The notes: generated by a model not told the origin, from the letters alone. A stretch of DNA of 64,000 nucleotides from Trichobilharzia szidati (GCA_944472155.2 OX235272.1:105592020-105656019); one strand, 5' to 3'. Positions 48,623-59,869 are shown, numbered from the stretch's first letter. Translations and numbers: made by a program.

Positions 48623-49595
48623 TAACCAGCAGCTTTGTACATAATCAACAGAAACAGTTGACATGCATATAAAAATCCTTGTACAGTTTATCTTGTATAA
48701 TATATTTAAAAGCATTACTTATACATATGTGCTTACCAGATTATTTACTAAAACAAGCTTGATTCATTTTTCCATTATTTCTCATGGTAATCCGGGTTTA
48801 CTTATGTGGGTCTCAGTAAGCTATACACTTTCTGTATTGTTATTTTATGCACTTGAGGAACATACTTTGTTCGGTTTACAGTCTGTTGAGAATTGAGTTG
48901 TATTGTATTATATTTTGTAGTGAACGGTTGTCTACAGAACTCTACTGGGTTTGTTACTAATGTTTTCGCTACATTTATGCAATCGTATTTTATAAGGTAA
49001 CCAGTAGATATCTGTAATTATACGCTTTAAATCACTTGAATGGATGAATGAATCAGGTGTTAGTTCGATTCGATTGTATTTGAGTTTTATTGAATACTGC
49101 TAACGTTTTGTTACAAGTTTGTGATAATTTAGTTATCCAAAAGTAACTGTTAATATGGTCTTTTACTGTAAATTTCAAATAAAAAAGTATGTTTTCATTG
49201 TTAGAATGCATTTTTTTATTTATTTAACTGGTTACTTGCATTCCCCTTCAAAGACGGGTATTTTAATGAACTGGATAAGTTGGATTTGTCTGATTTGGTC
49301 GCTTTAGTTGTACGAGAATGTGTATGATTCAAGGCACATAGAGGTGTTTATGATACGAAGCTAGGTGTGATGTGGATTTTTTAAGATTATCTTTTTATAA
49401 ATTGTATCATCATTAGTATAAATCTTCTTATTTTTATTTGATGTGAAAAAGTTGTAGCACTACTCACAAATACTTTTTCAACTCTTCATTAGGACAGGCG
49501 TACACGTAATAATAATAATAATGTTTTGAGTACGTGCATTTCACATGTCCTGATTCTTAGTTCTAAGAATAATGAGCCAAAGGATCTGTGAAAGT

Positions 49596-50200
49596 ACCTA
49601 GCACTCGGCGCTTAACCTCTATATTGCTCACCTTATTATACCACATCTCCCGTGTGAAGTGGTATAATAAGGTGAGCAATATTGAGATTAGGCGTCGAGT
49701 GCTAGGTAAGGAGGGGAAATCAATCGATGAGGCTGTGAAATTACATAGACTGAGATGGTTAAGACATGTGTTACGTATGCCTAGTCATCGCCTTTCTCGC
49801 CCGACGGGCAATGTTAGCTGAGATAAGGTTAGGCTGGGAAAGAGCTAGCGGCGGTCAAACCAAAACATGGCCTCACCAGTCAATAAAATCTATAACAGTT
49901 AGTTTAAGCTAGCCACGTAGGAAGGTGTAGACTTTCTGACTTCCTGGTTGGGGTCCTCGGGACGGTAAAAACCAATGGTTGGAAACAATTGGTGACATGG
50001 CTCAAAATCGTTCTCAGTGGCGCAGATGCATCCACTCCTTGTGACTTATGATTTCGAATTAAACTGTTTTGTTCTTCGTTATTAATATTCCTTTGTCTCA
50101 CATCTCTGTTTACTGTCTCTACTATGCGTTTCTTCTCTTGCTCTGTTGCACATCAGTGCAACGTTCTATGTCGAAAACAGATAGACAGACAGTGAAAGTA
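49596..50200 (+). mobile_element. RTE 3' fragment with inverted 5' piece, right-arm copy
   Basis: Mirror of 6,738-7,355. Arms 49,596-49,644 and 49,659-49,707 are reverse complements around a 14-nt centre. The rest encodes the RTE tail (RRVLGKEGKSIDEAVKLHRLRW) and ends GTTCTATGTCGAAAACAGA plus GACA-like units near 50,190. Confidence 0.82.
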
Positions 50201-50239
50201 CACCACTGTTACCTGTGGTTTATTTATAGTGTCAGAATA

Positions 50240-50274
<35 letters not shown>
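50240..50274. repeat. TA microsatellite, right arm
   Basis: About 17 TA units, partner of 6,677-6,720. Confidence 0.9.
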
Positions 50275-50275
<1 letters not shown>

Positions 50276-50442
50276 TTATATATTGACATGAACTTCTTCC
50301 ATCAGGTGTTGACATCTTGCACCAATATGTGCTGTGTGGGACTCCTGATCTATGAAAGTAAATTTTGTGTGATACTGCTTATATAGTAAGCTATATATCA
50401 TATGTAGATTATCTTGAGTAGCTCTAATGAATTAGTTGCTTA

Positions 50443-51228
50443 ATACGGATTGATTGGTGACGAAATCACAGCACGGATCCAGAAAGCTCGGGCTGCTTTC
50501 GCTAACTTACACCGTCTCTGGCGTAGGCGTGACATTCGGCTATCAACCAAGGGACGTGTATACTGCTCAGCAGTTCGCTCCGTTCTTCTCTATGGTGGTG
50601 AGACGTGGCCATTGAGAGCGGAAGACATGAAGAGATTGTCTGTTTTTGACCACAGATGTCTACGATCTCTTTCTCGCGTTAGGTGGTATAATAAGGTAAG
50701 TAATGTTGACGTTAGGCGTAGAGTGTTGGGCAAAGAGAAAATCACTCGAAGAGGCTATGAAGTTACATAGGTTGAGATGGTTAGGTCACGTGCTGCGCAT
50801 GCCTAACCATCGTCTCCCCCGACGGACGGGCATTACTAGCTGATATATGTGCAGGTTGGAAAAGAGTAAGTGGTGGCCAAACAAAAACATGGCATCAATC
50901 CATGAAATCCCTGACAGTTAAACTGAGTCAGGTAGGGAAATGCAGACTTTCGGGTTGGGGCTCGCCATCGGGACTCTAAGAATCAATGGCTGGAGACAAT
51001 AGGTGACATGGCTCAAAATCGTTGTCAATGGCTTACGCAGATGTATTCAGTCTCTTTAACCTTCATATTCCTTTCTACCATTACTCATTCTGTTTCACTC
51101 TTATACTTATTTAAATTCTATTGATTCTCTTCTCTCATTTTCCTGTCTACCTTTGTGTGCTCTTTGGAACGTGGCAACTCGAACTGCTGCACCTCGGTGC
51201 CAAGTTCTATGTTGAATTCAGCAGCAGC
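50443..51228 (+). mobile_element. Short 5'-truncated RTE fragment, right arm only
   Basis: A 786-bp insertion flanked by the 9-bp duplication AGTTGCTTA (50,434-50,442 and 51,229-51,237). The left arm has the single-copy site TAAGCAACT at 6,519-6,527. It encodes the C-terminal part of the same RTE family as 53,342-55,152 (ITARIQKARAAFANLHRLW, LLYGGETWPLRAED), then loses frame near 50,750. The 3' end is GTTCTATGTTGAATTCAGC followed by a few CAG units. Confidence 0.92.
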
Positions 51229-51559
51229 AGTTGCTTACTAAGTCGTAGCACTGATACAGGAGTCTAGATTGACATTTGCTATCTTGTGACATCTTTGAAC
51301 CGCATAATATCTGCCCACCCATTAGAAAGTATATTTACTGCAAAATATTTTTTCCTGTCCTCATTTACGGTTGATGTATGTGGGTGCTGAAGACAGTCAA
51401 AGTGGGTTTTGCTGTAGACGTCTTCCCTCAATTGATCACGGTGTGAGGGTCAACGTTAGTTGTAATGACGTGTATAGTTTGCAATTAGTAGTGTTTTCTG
51501 AGCTGGTTCGTTTATTTGCGGAGCTTTCGTCTTCCTTCCGTATAACATCTTCAGTGCAA

Positions 51560-51985
51560 TTTTTAGCATAAAGTGAACTGATCCAAATTTTCTATGAGTG
51601 ATGGAATTGCGTCTCCTGGTAACCATGTTTACATATGTATTGTTAATTTTTTATTGATTTGGCTTTTAAACTTTCTCGTTACATGATTTACTTTTTATTA
51701 GTTGGTATATTTAGTCTATATTAACCTTCGTGTTAATCGCATTTGAGTACCAGGCTTCTAGGAAGTCCCTGGCACTTTTGGTGTTTCCTCTGTCTAAAAT
51801 TTCGGCATTATCCCAATCAAACTGATGTGTATAATTATCTATATGCATTGATATGAGAGAATATATATCATGTCTCTTCACAGCTAATTTGTGTTCCTGG
51901 ATTCTCATTCTAAGGGGATGCCCACTTTGGCCGATGTAATGCCTGTTACAGTTTATATGTGGTGAGAGCTGGCTGCTAGCCAAAG
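51560..51985 (-). mobile_element. Penelope-like element, GIY-YIG endonuclease end, right arm
   Basis: Mirror of 5,830-6,240. A 90-codon frame (51,711-51,983) keeps the full motif run: NRHYIGQSGHPLRMRIQEHK, MHIDNYTHQFDWDNAEIL, FLEAWYSNAI. It ends at a TAG where the left copy has a Gln codon. The reverse transcriptase part of the element is absent. Confidence 0.85.
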
Positions 51986-53341
51986 TTGGTAGACAGTAAT
52001 TGACGTCAATGTTTATGTCCCCAATATTGGTGGTGAGAAAATGAGAACAAAGGCTTTGCGTAGGCGGATACAGTTAGCATATGGATGATCTGACACAGCC
52101 ACAAAGAGATGCAAGGTTAACTTTCTGTGAGAAACAACCCATCAAAAGACTGTATTTTCTACTAACACTAATCCACAATAATGTACATTAAAATCTCTAA
52201 ATATGTGTTGATTTTCCTCAATAAACGATCTGTTGCCTGGCCCTTGTCTTCTGTTGTTACATATGTAATCTTCGTTATTACGTGTATAGTGAACTCAGTG
52301 AACTCAGACAATAAGATTACGAGTTTTCATCCATTGATGCCACTACGACGTAATATGCTAATATTGAAGCACTATTCTCCTTAATGAGCGTTATTCGATA
52401 ATCTATAAGTAGAATGGGGAAAGGTTATACCGATCCATGGACTCGCTGACTGCTGGTCTAAGTCATGAATAGAGGTGTAGGTTAATGAGTTGGGGTACTC
52501 AAGAAGCTAAGAATTAGCATCTAATGACTGTGATATGACTCAAGATCTTTTACATCGGAGATGTATCTAATGTTTTACTACCTGCCTAGTCCTGAAAGTG
52601 TTCACTGCTCTAGTTGGGTTATTTTCTTCCCAGTAAGTATTCGTCCAGTGTAGTCACATTATATATAGTTTTCCCCTACACTTTTAGATGTAGCTTTCGG
52701 GAATTTTAACAACTAGAATTGATGCCCTTTTTTGTGCGACGTTCCACTTTGTGAAGGTTGAAGAAATAGTGGCTGATAGATAAGCTACAGACATTTATTT
52801 AGGTCGATCAAATAATCCAGGTAGTGAGATTGCGAAAATGGAGTGTTAAATGGACCTACAATCACTGGCTGTTTATTTATAGTACAAATGAGAGATTAGC
52901 ATAAGACTTCCTACACTTACGGTGGCTGGATATGCTGGAAAGTAACCCCCTAAAAAAAGGTTGGTACACAAGCCCGATGGTTTATCCTTAGAGGCATTGA
53001 ATGACGATGAGCTAAGGTTATTGGTTAAGCAGATTAAGACCTTAACGGGATTCTGTCTTATCAAACTTCTCACCTTGTTATGATATCATGAAGTATTTTA
53101 CACATTATGTAACCTATTTTACTGTTTGATGCCTGACTATGATTATCATCACAAATATTTTGTTGCGATTCAGGCTACTGTTTTAATTTTGCCACGAGAT
53201 GTAGTTTAAGAACTCATTTATGCACTATTATACTGTCTAAAAGTAAAATCGTTGATAAGAGTCTTTTCACTGAGTGGCTTATTTTCTTTTAGAAGTATGA
53301 CAGCTAAACAATTCGCTTTTACCTAGTCTCAATAATTAACT

Positions 53342-54961
53342 CTTAACCTACCGGACATCCAACACCTCCCTGAATGGGAGATAGACACAGGTCCTCCGTC
53401 CTTAACCGAGGTTACTAAAGCTGTCACCAATCTGAAGCTAGGCAAAGCAGCGGGACCTGATTTATTGACTCCAGAGGTATTTAAGTACGGAGGCGACAGT
53501 TTACTGTCTGCGTTAACGGAGGTTCTAGGCAGCGTCTGGGAATCAGAGGAAGTCCCATCGGGTTGGTGTAAGTCACTGATCATCCCGATATACAAGAAGG
53601 AGGACAAGTCGTCTTGTGATAATCACAGAGGGATTACCTTGACTAATATAGTATCTAAAATCCTAGGCTCAATAATACTGCGTAGATTAAGTGGTGCTCG
53701 GGAGACACAAACACGAGAAAACCAGGCAGGTTTTAGGCCAGGTAGAGGGTGTATTGATCACATCTTCACCCTTCGACAGATTCTAGAACATAGGCATTCC
53801 TACCGGCGTCCGACAATCATTATATTTCTTGACCTAAAGGCGGCATTCGATTCCGTCGACCGGGAGGTTCTCTGGCGATGCTTGGCTGTAAAGGGAATGC
53901 CAAGAAAATACATTGCACTGATTAAGGCACTCTACTCGTACTCATGCAGCCAGGTGAGGGCTTATGGCGAGTTGTCATCTGAAGTGGTGACGACTAGTGG
54001 CGTCCGTCAAGGATGCCCATTATCCCCATTCCTATTCAATTTCATCATAGATGTACTAATGGACTTAACCCTAACTCACTTCAGCGACTCAGGGATTGAC
54101 TTGCTACCAGGGAAGAATCTCGTTGACTTAGAATATGCGGATGATATAGTCCTTCTAGGCGAGGACTCTGACAAAATGCAGAGTCTTCTGAACACCCTGA
54201 GCAACAACCTCCGCATGTTTGGCATGCGATTCGCCCCTATAAAATGTAAGATGATGCTGCAGGATTGGACTTCATCGACCCCTAGATTAGAAATAGGAAG
54301 TGAAGTGGTAGAACACGTTGACCGCTTCACTTATTTGGGAAGTACCATCAGCCCCAACGGGTTGATCTCCGACGAAATTTCAGCACGAATACAGAGGGCT
54401 AGGTTCGCATTCGCCAGTTTTCGCCGTCTCTGGCGTAGACGCGATATCCGACTATCGACCAAAGGGCGTGTGTACTGCTCAACAGTCCGCTCCGTCCTCC
54501 TTTATGGCTGTGAGACCTGGCCATTGAGAGCAGATGACATGAAAAGATTAGCTGTCTTCGATCATAGGTGTCTGCGTTCTATCTCCCGCGTGAAGTGGAA
54601 TAATAAGGTGAGCAATATTGAGGTTAGGCGTCGAGTGCTAGGTAAGGCGGGGAAATCAATCGACGAGACTGTGAAATTGCATCGACTGAGATGGTTAGGA
54701 CATGTGCTACGTATGCCTAGTCATCGCCTTCCTCGACGGGCAATGTTAGCTGATATAGGGTCAGGCTGGAAAAGAGCTAGCGGCGGTCAAACCAAAACAT
54801 GGCACCAATCAATGAAATCCACAACAGTTAATCTAAGCCACGTAGGAAGATGTAGACTTCCTGGTTGGGGCCCTCGGGATGGTAAAAACCAATGGTTGGA
54901 AACAATTGGCGACATGGCTCAAAATCGTTCTCAGTGGCGCAGATGCATCCACTCCTTGTGA
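53342..54961 (+). pseudogene. RTE reverse-transcriptase fragment (endonuclease lost)
   Basis: The frame runs unbroken from the truncation point to TGA at 54,961 (about 539 codons). No natural ATG is needed because the 5' part of the element is missing. Visible blocks are: LKLGKAAGPDLLTPEVF; IIPIYKKED; NQAGFRPGRGC; FLDLKAAFDSVDRE (palm Asp); GVRQGCPLSPF; and EYADDIVLL (YADD catalytic pair). The C-terminal block has RRRDIRLSTKGRVY, LLYGCETWP and LHRLRWLGHVLRMP. The endonuclease domain is absent, so it cannot move by itself. The open frame fits recent insertion. Its sequence is clearly different from the 1,004-aa RTE at 55,992, so this is a second RTE family. Confidence 0.9.
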
Positions 54962-55152
54962 CTTATCATTTCCAGTTAAACTGTTTTGTTCTCCGTTATT
55001 ACTATTCCTTTGTCTCACACCTCTGTTTACTGTCTATATTTTGCATTTCTTCTACTTCCTTCTCTTGCTTTGCGTGCTACATGGATTGTGGCGACTTGAA
55101 CTGCCGCACATATGTGCAAAGTTCTATGTCGAAAACAGACAGACAGACAGAC
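53342..55152 (+). mobile_element. 5'-truncated RTE retrotransposon (second family), right arm only
   Basis: A 1,811-bp insertion with an 11-bp target-site duplication AATAATTAACT (53,331-53,341 and 55,153-55,163). The left arm holds one copy of that site at 4,814-4,824, an exact empty site. The 5' end is cut off inside the region before the reverse transcriptase. The 3' end is GTTCTATGTCGAAAACAGA followed by a GACA repeat tail, the same 3' end seen in the older fragments at 6,738, 50,200 and (degenerate) 1,395. Confidence 0.93.
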
Positions 55153-55179
55153 AATAATTAACTGTTTGTTTTCAAGATT

Positions 55180-55380
55180 TCATCATGAACTGACATCGGT
55201 AAGAGGACCATTGGAAAACCAGTTGGGAGTACTGGACAGCCAGCTGTTTCACCGGCCTGGATTGGGACTCTTCAGCAGTACACACCCACCGACTGGGGCT
55301 CAAAATCAGGACCTTCCAGTTACAGGGCTAGCGAGCCCGTAGACCATTCAGCCACTGGGACCCAATCCAACAGTTCATGA
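55180..55380 (-). mobile_element. Hammerhead-type SINE, right arm
   Basis: Mirror of 4,620-4,810. Complement reads CCACTGGGACCC-flanked tRNA head, then CTGCTGAAGAGTCCC, GAAACAGCTGG and the 3' body. The start of the core differs from the left copy. Confidence 0.72.
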
Positions 55381-55589
55381 ACTCCAACTTCTGCCATTTC
55401 ACCCTCGACATAAAGTGGCTGGCACTAGCAAATGTCATTGGTGGCGAGTATCTGTGCTCACACCCGACCTGCTGTACCCAGGTAGCTATCTACCTACCTG
55501 AATAGGGCCAGTCACTAGTGAACATCTCATTTATATTCTAGTGTTGGTTGCAGGGATGTGATTGGTTTCAAGATTTCAGTGGCTTAATA

Positions 55590-55765
55590 GTCATCGAGGT
55601 CGCTAGCCTTGTAACCAGAAGGTCCTGGGTTCGAACCCCGGTAGTAGGTGCTTGCTGATGAAGAATCCCAGACTAGGACAAAGTAGCTTTCCAGTACTCT
55701 GTTGGTTTTCCAATGGTTCTGTTACTGATGTCAGTTTATGATAAAATCCTGATCACGGCTTCCCA
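55590..55765 (+). mobile_element. Hammerhead-type SINE, right arm
   Basis: Mirror of 4,195-4,385: head GGTCGCTAGCCTTGTAACC with box B GGTTCGAACCCC, then GCTGATGAAGAATCCC and AGGACAAAGTAGC (GAAA changed to CAAA), then the usual body ending GATAAAATCC. Confidence 0.74.
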
Positions 55766-55859
55766 CTAGAACCCCAGGTTAACTGCCTGAATAGGGCCAG
55801 TCGCTAGTGAGCATTAGATTAATTTTCAAGTATTGGTTTTGTAGGGATTTTGTTTGATT

Positions 55860-55966
55860 GCATGGAGGATTTCATCATGAGCTGAAATCAGTTAGAGAAC
55901 CACCGGAAAACCTGCAGAGAGTACTGGACAGCTGTTTCGTACTAGTTTGAGATTCTTCAGGTGAAC
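55860..55966 (-). mobile_element. Hammerhead-type SINE end beside RTE insertion
   Basis: Minus-orientation body (CATCATGAGCTGAAATCAG, GAGTACTGGACAGCTGTTTC) that stops near 55,966 at the target-site duplication of the 3.2 kb RTE. Confidence 0.65.
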
Positions 55967-55982
55967 TTGTAACCAGAAGGTA

Positions 55983-58900
55983 TTATTATTATTATTGTTC
56001 CCTTGGGTTCCTAGTGGAACATAGGGCTTCAACTGCACGTCTCCACTTGCTTCTGTCTTCTGCTGTTCTTTTCACTTGCGTCCATGTTATTCCATACTGT
56101 TTCATCTCCTCCTCACACGATCTCCTCCATGTCACCCTTGGACGTCCCACTCGCCGCTTCCCTTTCGGGTTCCACTCGAGGGCTTGACGCGCGATGTCAC
56201 TCAACGGCCTCCTCAGCGAGTGTCCAATCCATCTCCACTTTCTCCTGCATATTTGTTGGGCGATTGGTTCCTGTTTCGTTTGTTCCCATAGCTTCTTGTT
56301 TGTGATTCTTTCTGGCCATCTAATCTTCAGTATGGAACGAAGACAGTTGTTGATAAAGGTCTGCAACCTGTTGAAAATATTCTTGGTGACCCGCCAAGTT
56401 TCTGATCCGTAAAGCAAAATTGACTTGACGTTTGTATTGAAAATCCGAATTTTGTTGTTGATGGTGAGTGACGAAGATTTCCAGATTGGTTTCAGGTTGA
56501 TGAATGTGTTTCTCGCCTTCCCGATTCTCGATTTGACATCCTCGTCCGTTCCTCCTGTGGTTGAGACAATGCTCCCCAGATAAGTGAAAGAAGTAACCTC
56601 TTTCAAATCCCTCCCGTTGATGGTGATTGGCACTGGATGTTGCTGCTGTTGTTGGTTGGTTATTTTCATAACCTCCGTCTTGTCTATGTTCACCTGGAGT
56701 CCTGTCTTTGCTGCTTCTTCGACCAGTTTGTCGGTTTTTGCTTGTAAGTCTTCGATTTTGTGTGACATCAAACATAAATCATCCGCAAAATCCAGGTCTT
56801 CTAGGTTCTTCACGTCGGTCCAGGATATCCCTGTCTTCTCGTTTCCCACTGTCTGACGCATAATCCAGTCCACCACAATTAGGAATATCATTGGTGATAA
56901 TAAGCACCCTTGTCTGACTCCTGTGTTTACTCCAAACGCTTCGCTGAGTTTTCCGTTGTGGATCACTTGACATGTGCCGTTGTCGTACAGTTGTTGAATA
57001 AGGTTGATGAATATTTGCGGTACGCCGTAGTACTCGAGTAGTTTCCAAATTACTTCGCGGTCAACGCTGTCGAAGGCCTTCTCAAAGTCTATGAAGTTGA
57101 GGTAGAGATTTGATTGCCATTCCATGCTTTGTTCGATGATAATGCGTAGAGTTGCAATTTGGTCAGAACATGATTTGCCTTTCCTGAATCCAGCTTGTTC
57201 TGGTCGGAGTTCTGTATCCAGCGCGTCCTTGATTCTCTCCAGGATGATGTGACTCAGGATTTTACTTGGCGTCGACAGGAGCATGATTCCTCGCCAGTTC
57301 TTGCAGAGTCCCAGGTCGCCCTTCTTTGGTAGTTTCACCAGGTAACCTTTCCTCCAGTCAGTAGGCACCTTTCCCTCCTTCCAGACCTTTTGCAATAATG
57401 GGGTCAGCATATCTGCCGTCGTTTCTGGGTCCGCTTTCAGTGCTTCCGGGGGTATTCCATCTGGTCCAGCTGCTTTTCCAGCTTTCAGAAGCTTGATTGC
57501 ATTCATGACTTCAGTTTTCGTTGGAGGATTGGTGTCAACTTGCAGTTGTGTACGTGCTGTTGTTGGTATTACTGGACGGGTTGTAGGTGGTGGTCGGTTC
57601 AAGAGTCCTTTGAAGTGGTCCGCCCATTGTTTAATCTGTCTTTCTTCTTTGGTAATTGGCTTCCCTTGGCTGTCTTTTATAGGTTTCACTTGTGTTGATC
57701 TCTTCCCGGATAGAGACTTGGTTATCTGATATAGTGTCCTCAGGTCCCTTTTGCCTGCTGCCTTCTCAGCTTCAGTAGCCAGGTTGTCGTAGAATTGTCT
57801 TTTGTCCTTCCTGGCACTCTTCTTCACTTCTTTGTCCAGTGCTGTGTAAGTTGAGTTCAGCGTCTCTTTCTCTTGTCCATCTTTGCATTGAATCATTTTC
57901 TCTTTCACTTTTCTCCTCTCCTCTATTAGTTTCCAAGTGTCTGTTGAGAGCCATTCCTTGTCTTGTTTCTTCTTTCTTCCTAAAACCGTTGAGCACGTTT
58001 CGTTGAAAATTACCTTCAGAGAGTTCCAATGGTCTTCCACGGATGATTCCTCAGTGGTGCCACGTAGTGTTTCCTGCTTTGCTCTGACAGTTGCAGTGAA
58101 AATGTCCTGTGTGATTGTGTCCTTCAGTTTGTGAGTGTTGAACTTGCATTGTGGCCTATCCCCAGGTATCCTCGAGGCTTTCAGCTTCACCTTGAAAGTC
58201 CCTTGTACTAGATAGTGGTCTGAACCCACATCTGCTCCTCTCCTCGATCTTGTGTCCAGTAGGCTCCGTCTCCACTTCCTTGAGATTGAAATGAAGTCTA
58301 TCTGGTTTTTGGTGTGTCCATCTGGTGAAATCCATGTTGCCTTGTGTATATCCCTGTGTTTGAACACACTGCCACCAATCACCAAATCATTGAAGGCGCA
58401 GAAGTCTGAGAAGAGTTCACCATTTTCGTTCATTTCACCGAGGGCCTCACGACCCATGGTGAGTTCTCTTCCTGTATTGTCTCCTCCCAGTTTCGCATTC
58501 ATGTCGCCCATCAGGATTTTGATATCGCTCTTTGGGACGTTGTCCATTACTGTTTGTAGTTGACTGTAGAAATCCTCCTTCTTCTCATGTTCTGAGGCGT
58601 TTGTAGGCGCGTAGCACTGAATGATTGTAACCTTCTTTCCTTTTGAGTTGAACCTGGCTGTCATTATCCTGGAGGAGATTGGTTCCCACTGCATGAGAGC
58701 TTTAGCCGCTGTTGGTGACATCATGATGGCTACTCCCTCGGTGTGCTCGTGATTGTCCTCTGGGTGACCGGAGTAGATTATTGTCTCTCCAGTTGATAGT
58801 TGGCTCCTTCCACATCCGTTCCATCTGCTCTCGCAGATTCCCAACACTTCTATTCTATATCTCCTCATTTCTGCGGCTACCTGAGCAGCCTTCCCAGCTT

Positions 58901-59203
58901 CGTACATTGTACGAACATTCCACGTCCCCATCCTTATTTTCGCTTTCATCGAAAGAAGGCACATCGGCTGACTGGCTTCCCGAAGGCTTTCACCAGCCCG
59001 CGTCATTTCACTTCCCCGATTCCAGCGAAAAATAAGGTCACTATTTGTAATTTTAGAATTTCGAATATATTTGTGCGTTGAAGTTTTAGTAGCAATTTGG
59101 TTAAGTTTTGGGGGTGGAGTTGCTAGCACCACGCCCCAACCCTCCCTCTTTATCCGGGCTTGGGACCGGCTAGAATACTAGTGACCTAGTAATCTAGGCG
59201 AGG
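55983..59203 (-). mobile_element. Full-length RTE-clade non-LTR retrotransposon, right arm only
   Basis: A 3,221-bp insertion flanked by a 16-bp target-site duplication TTGTAACCAGAAGGTA (55,967-55,982 and 59,204-59,219). It reads on the minus strand and ends in a short AAT-repeat tail (TTATTATT on the plus strand at 55,983), as RTE elements do. It carries one long uninterrupted frame for endonuclease plus reverse transcriptase. It landed in the tRNA-like head of a SINE. The left arm has no element at the mirrored place (about 3,240), though a short deletion there blurs the empty site. The intact frame and clean duplication suggest a young insertion, possibly from an active family. Confidence 0.93.
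55992..59006 (-). CDS. RTE polyprotein: APE endonuclease and reverse transcriptase
   Basis: The frame is open from 59,132, but the first ATG is at 59,004-59,006, giving 1,004 aa. It encodes the single polyprotein an RTE element uses for target-primed reverse transcription. Order of domains: an apurinic-type endonuclease starting at MGTWNVRTMYEAG, with the catalytic ES (ICESRWNG), GDMNAKLG and the terminal GSDHYLV motif (about residues 15-250). A linker follows with LLKAGKAAGPDGIPPEA. The reverse transcriptase comes next, with FIDFEKAFDSVDR (palm Asp), GVRQGCLLSPM and the catalytic FADDLCL (FADD). The C-terminal basic region has a Trp/His/Arg-rich block (WRWIGHSLRRP). No stop or frameshift is seen, so it may be functional. 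Older relatives of the same family occur at 34,660-36,690. Confidence 0.93.
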   Translation of the reverse strand: MTRAGESLREASQPMCLLSMKAKIRMGTWNVRTMYEAGKAAQVAAEMRRYRIEVLGICESRWNGCGRSQLSTGETIIYSGHPEDNHEHTEGVAIMMSPTAAKALMQWEPISSRIMTARFNSKGKKVTIIQCYAPTNASEHEKKEDFYSQLQTVMDNVPKSDIKILMGDMNAKLGGDNTGRELTMGREALGEMNENGELFSDFCAFNDLVIGGSVFKHRDIHKATWISPDGHTKNQIDFISISRKWRRSLLDTRSRRGADVGSDHYLVQGTFKVKLKASRIPGDRPQCKFNTHKLKDTITQDIFTATVRAKQETLRGTTEESSVEDHWNSLKVIFNETCSTVLGRKKKQDKEWLSTDTWKLIEERRKVKEKMIQCKDGQEKETLNSTYTALDKEVKKSARKDKRQFYDNLATEAEKAAGKRDLRTLYQITKSLSGKRSTQVKPIKDSQGKPITKEERQIKQWADHFKGLLNRPPPTTRPVIPTTARTQLQVDTNPPTKTEVMNAIKLLKAGKAAGPDGIPPEALKADPETTADMLTPLLQKVWKEGKVPTDWRKGYLVKLPKKGDLGLCKNWRGIMLLSTPSKILSHIILERIKDALDTELRPEQAGFRKGKSCSDQIATLRIIIEQSMEWQSNLYLNFIDFEKAFDSVDREVIWKLLEYYGVPQIFINLIQQLYDNGTCQVIHNGKLSEAFGVNTGVRQGCLLSPMIFLIVVDWIMRQTVGNEKTGISWTDVKNLEDLDFADDLCLMSHKIEDLQAKTDKLVEEAAKTGLQVNIDKTEVMKITNQQQQQHPVPITINGRDLKEVTSFTYLGSIVSTTGGTDEDVKSRIGKARNTFINLKPIWKSSSLTINNKIRIFNTNVKSILLYGSETWRVTKNIFNRLQTFINNCLRSILKIRWPERITNKKLWEQTKQEPIAQQICRRKWRWIGHSLRRPLSDIARQALEWNPKGKRRVGRPRVTWRRSCEEEMKQYGITWTQVKRTAEDRSKWRRAVEALCSTRNPREQ

Positions 59204-59365
59204 TTGTAACCAGAAGGTACTGGGTTCTAACTCTGGTGGTGAGCGAGTACTGATGAAAAGTTCCAAACTAGGCTGACGAAACAGTTGTCCCATATCCCCG
59301 GATGGTTTTCTAATGGTCCCCTAACTGATGTCAGCTTATGATGAAATCCTCCAACCAATCAAACA
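59204..59365 (+). mobile_element. Hammerhead-type SINE split by RTE insertion
   Basis: Starts inside its tRNA head (GGTTGTAACCAGAAGGTACT, part of the RTE target-site duplication), then GTACTGATGAAAAGTTCC, AGGCTGACGAAACAGTTG and the body GATGTCAGCTTATGATGAAA. Confidence 0.7.
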
Positions 59366-59869
59366 AAATCCCTACGAAAAACCAATACTTGAAAATTACT
59401 GTATATTAGTTGTGTAGAAACCATGTTAGAAGGAAGCTAACTTAGGGCAAGTGAAGTCATCGAAAACCAATGCATAAAATGACTAATCATTTGCTACCAA
59501 TGTATATAAAATATTTCGTTACGTATTCCGTGTGAAAAGCGTAGCCTACGAAAACATAGATTAACACTTTGAGTCTCTGCAACTATTGTAGTTCACCAAA
59601 TAGATAATATGATACAAATACTGTGGTTAATCACACTATCATGTTGTGTTAGATAGATCATTCCTAAAATGTGACTGAAAGTCAAGTTTGTTACAATAAA
59701 GCAAAACTAGCTTAAAGCCAACCCCCCTCCCGCTAACCTCACTTGTAGCTTAGTTGGAGAGCAACTTTAGCAGTGTAACTGTCAACGCTTTATCATCTTA
59801 GTGATCAACGATACATTTTCCCAGCTAACTTCCATTCATTTCAAAGTGATACTAGTTAGTCAAAACATT

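Noticed and set aside
56076..59081. Several plus-strand frames of 60-100 codons
   Set aside because: Antisense shadows of the RTE polyprotein.
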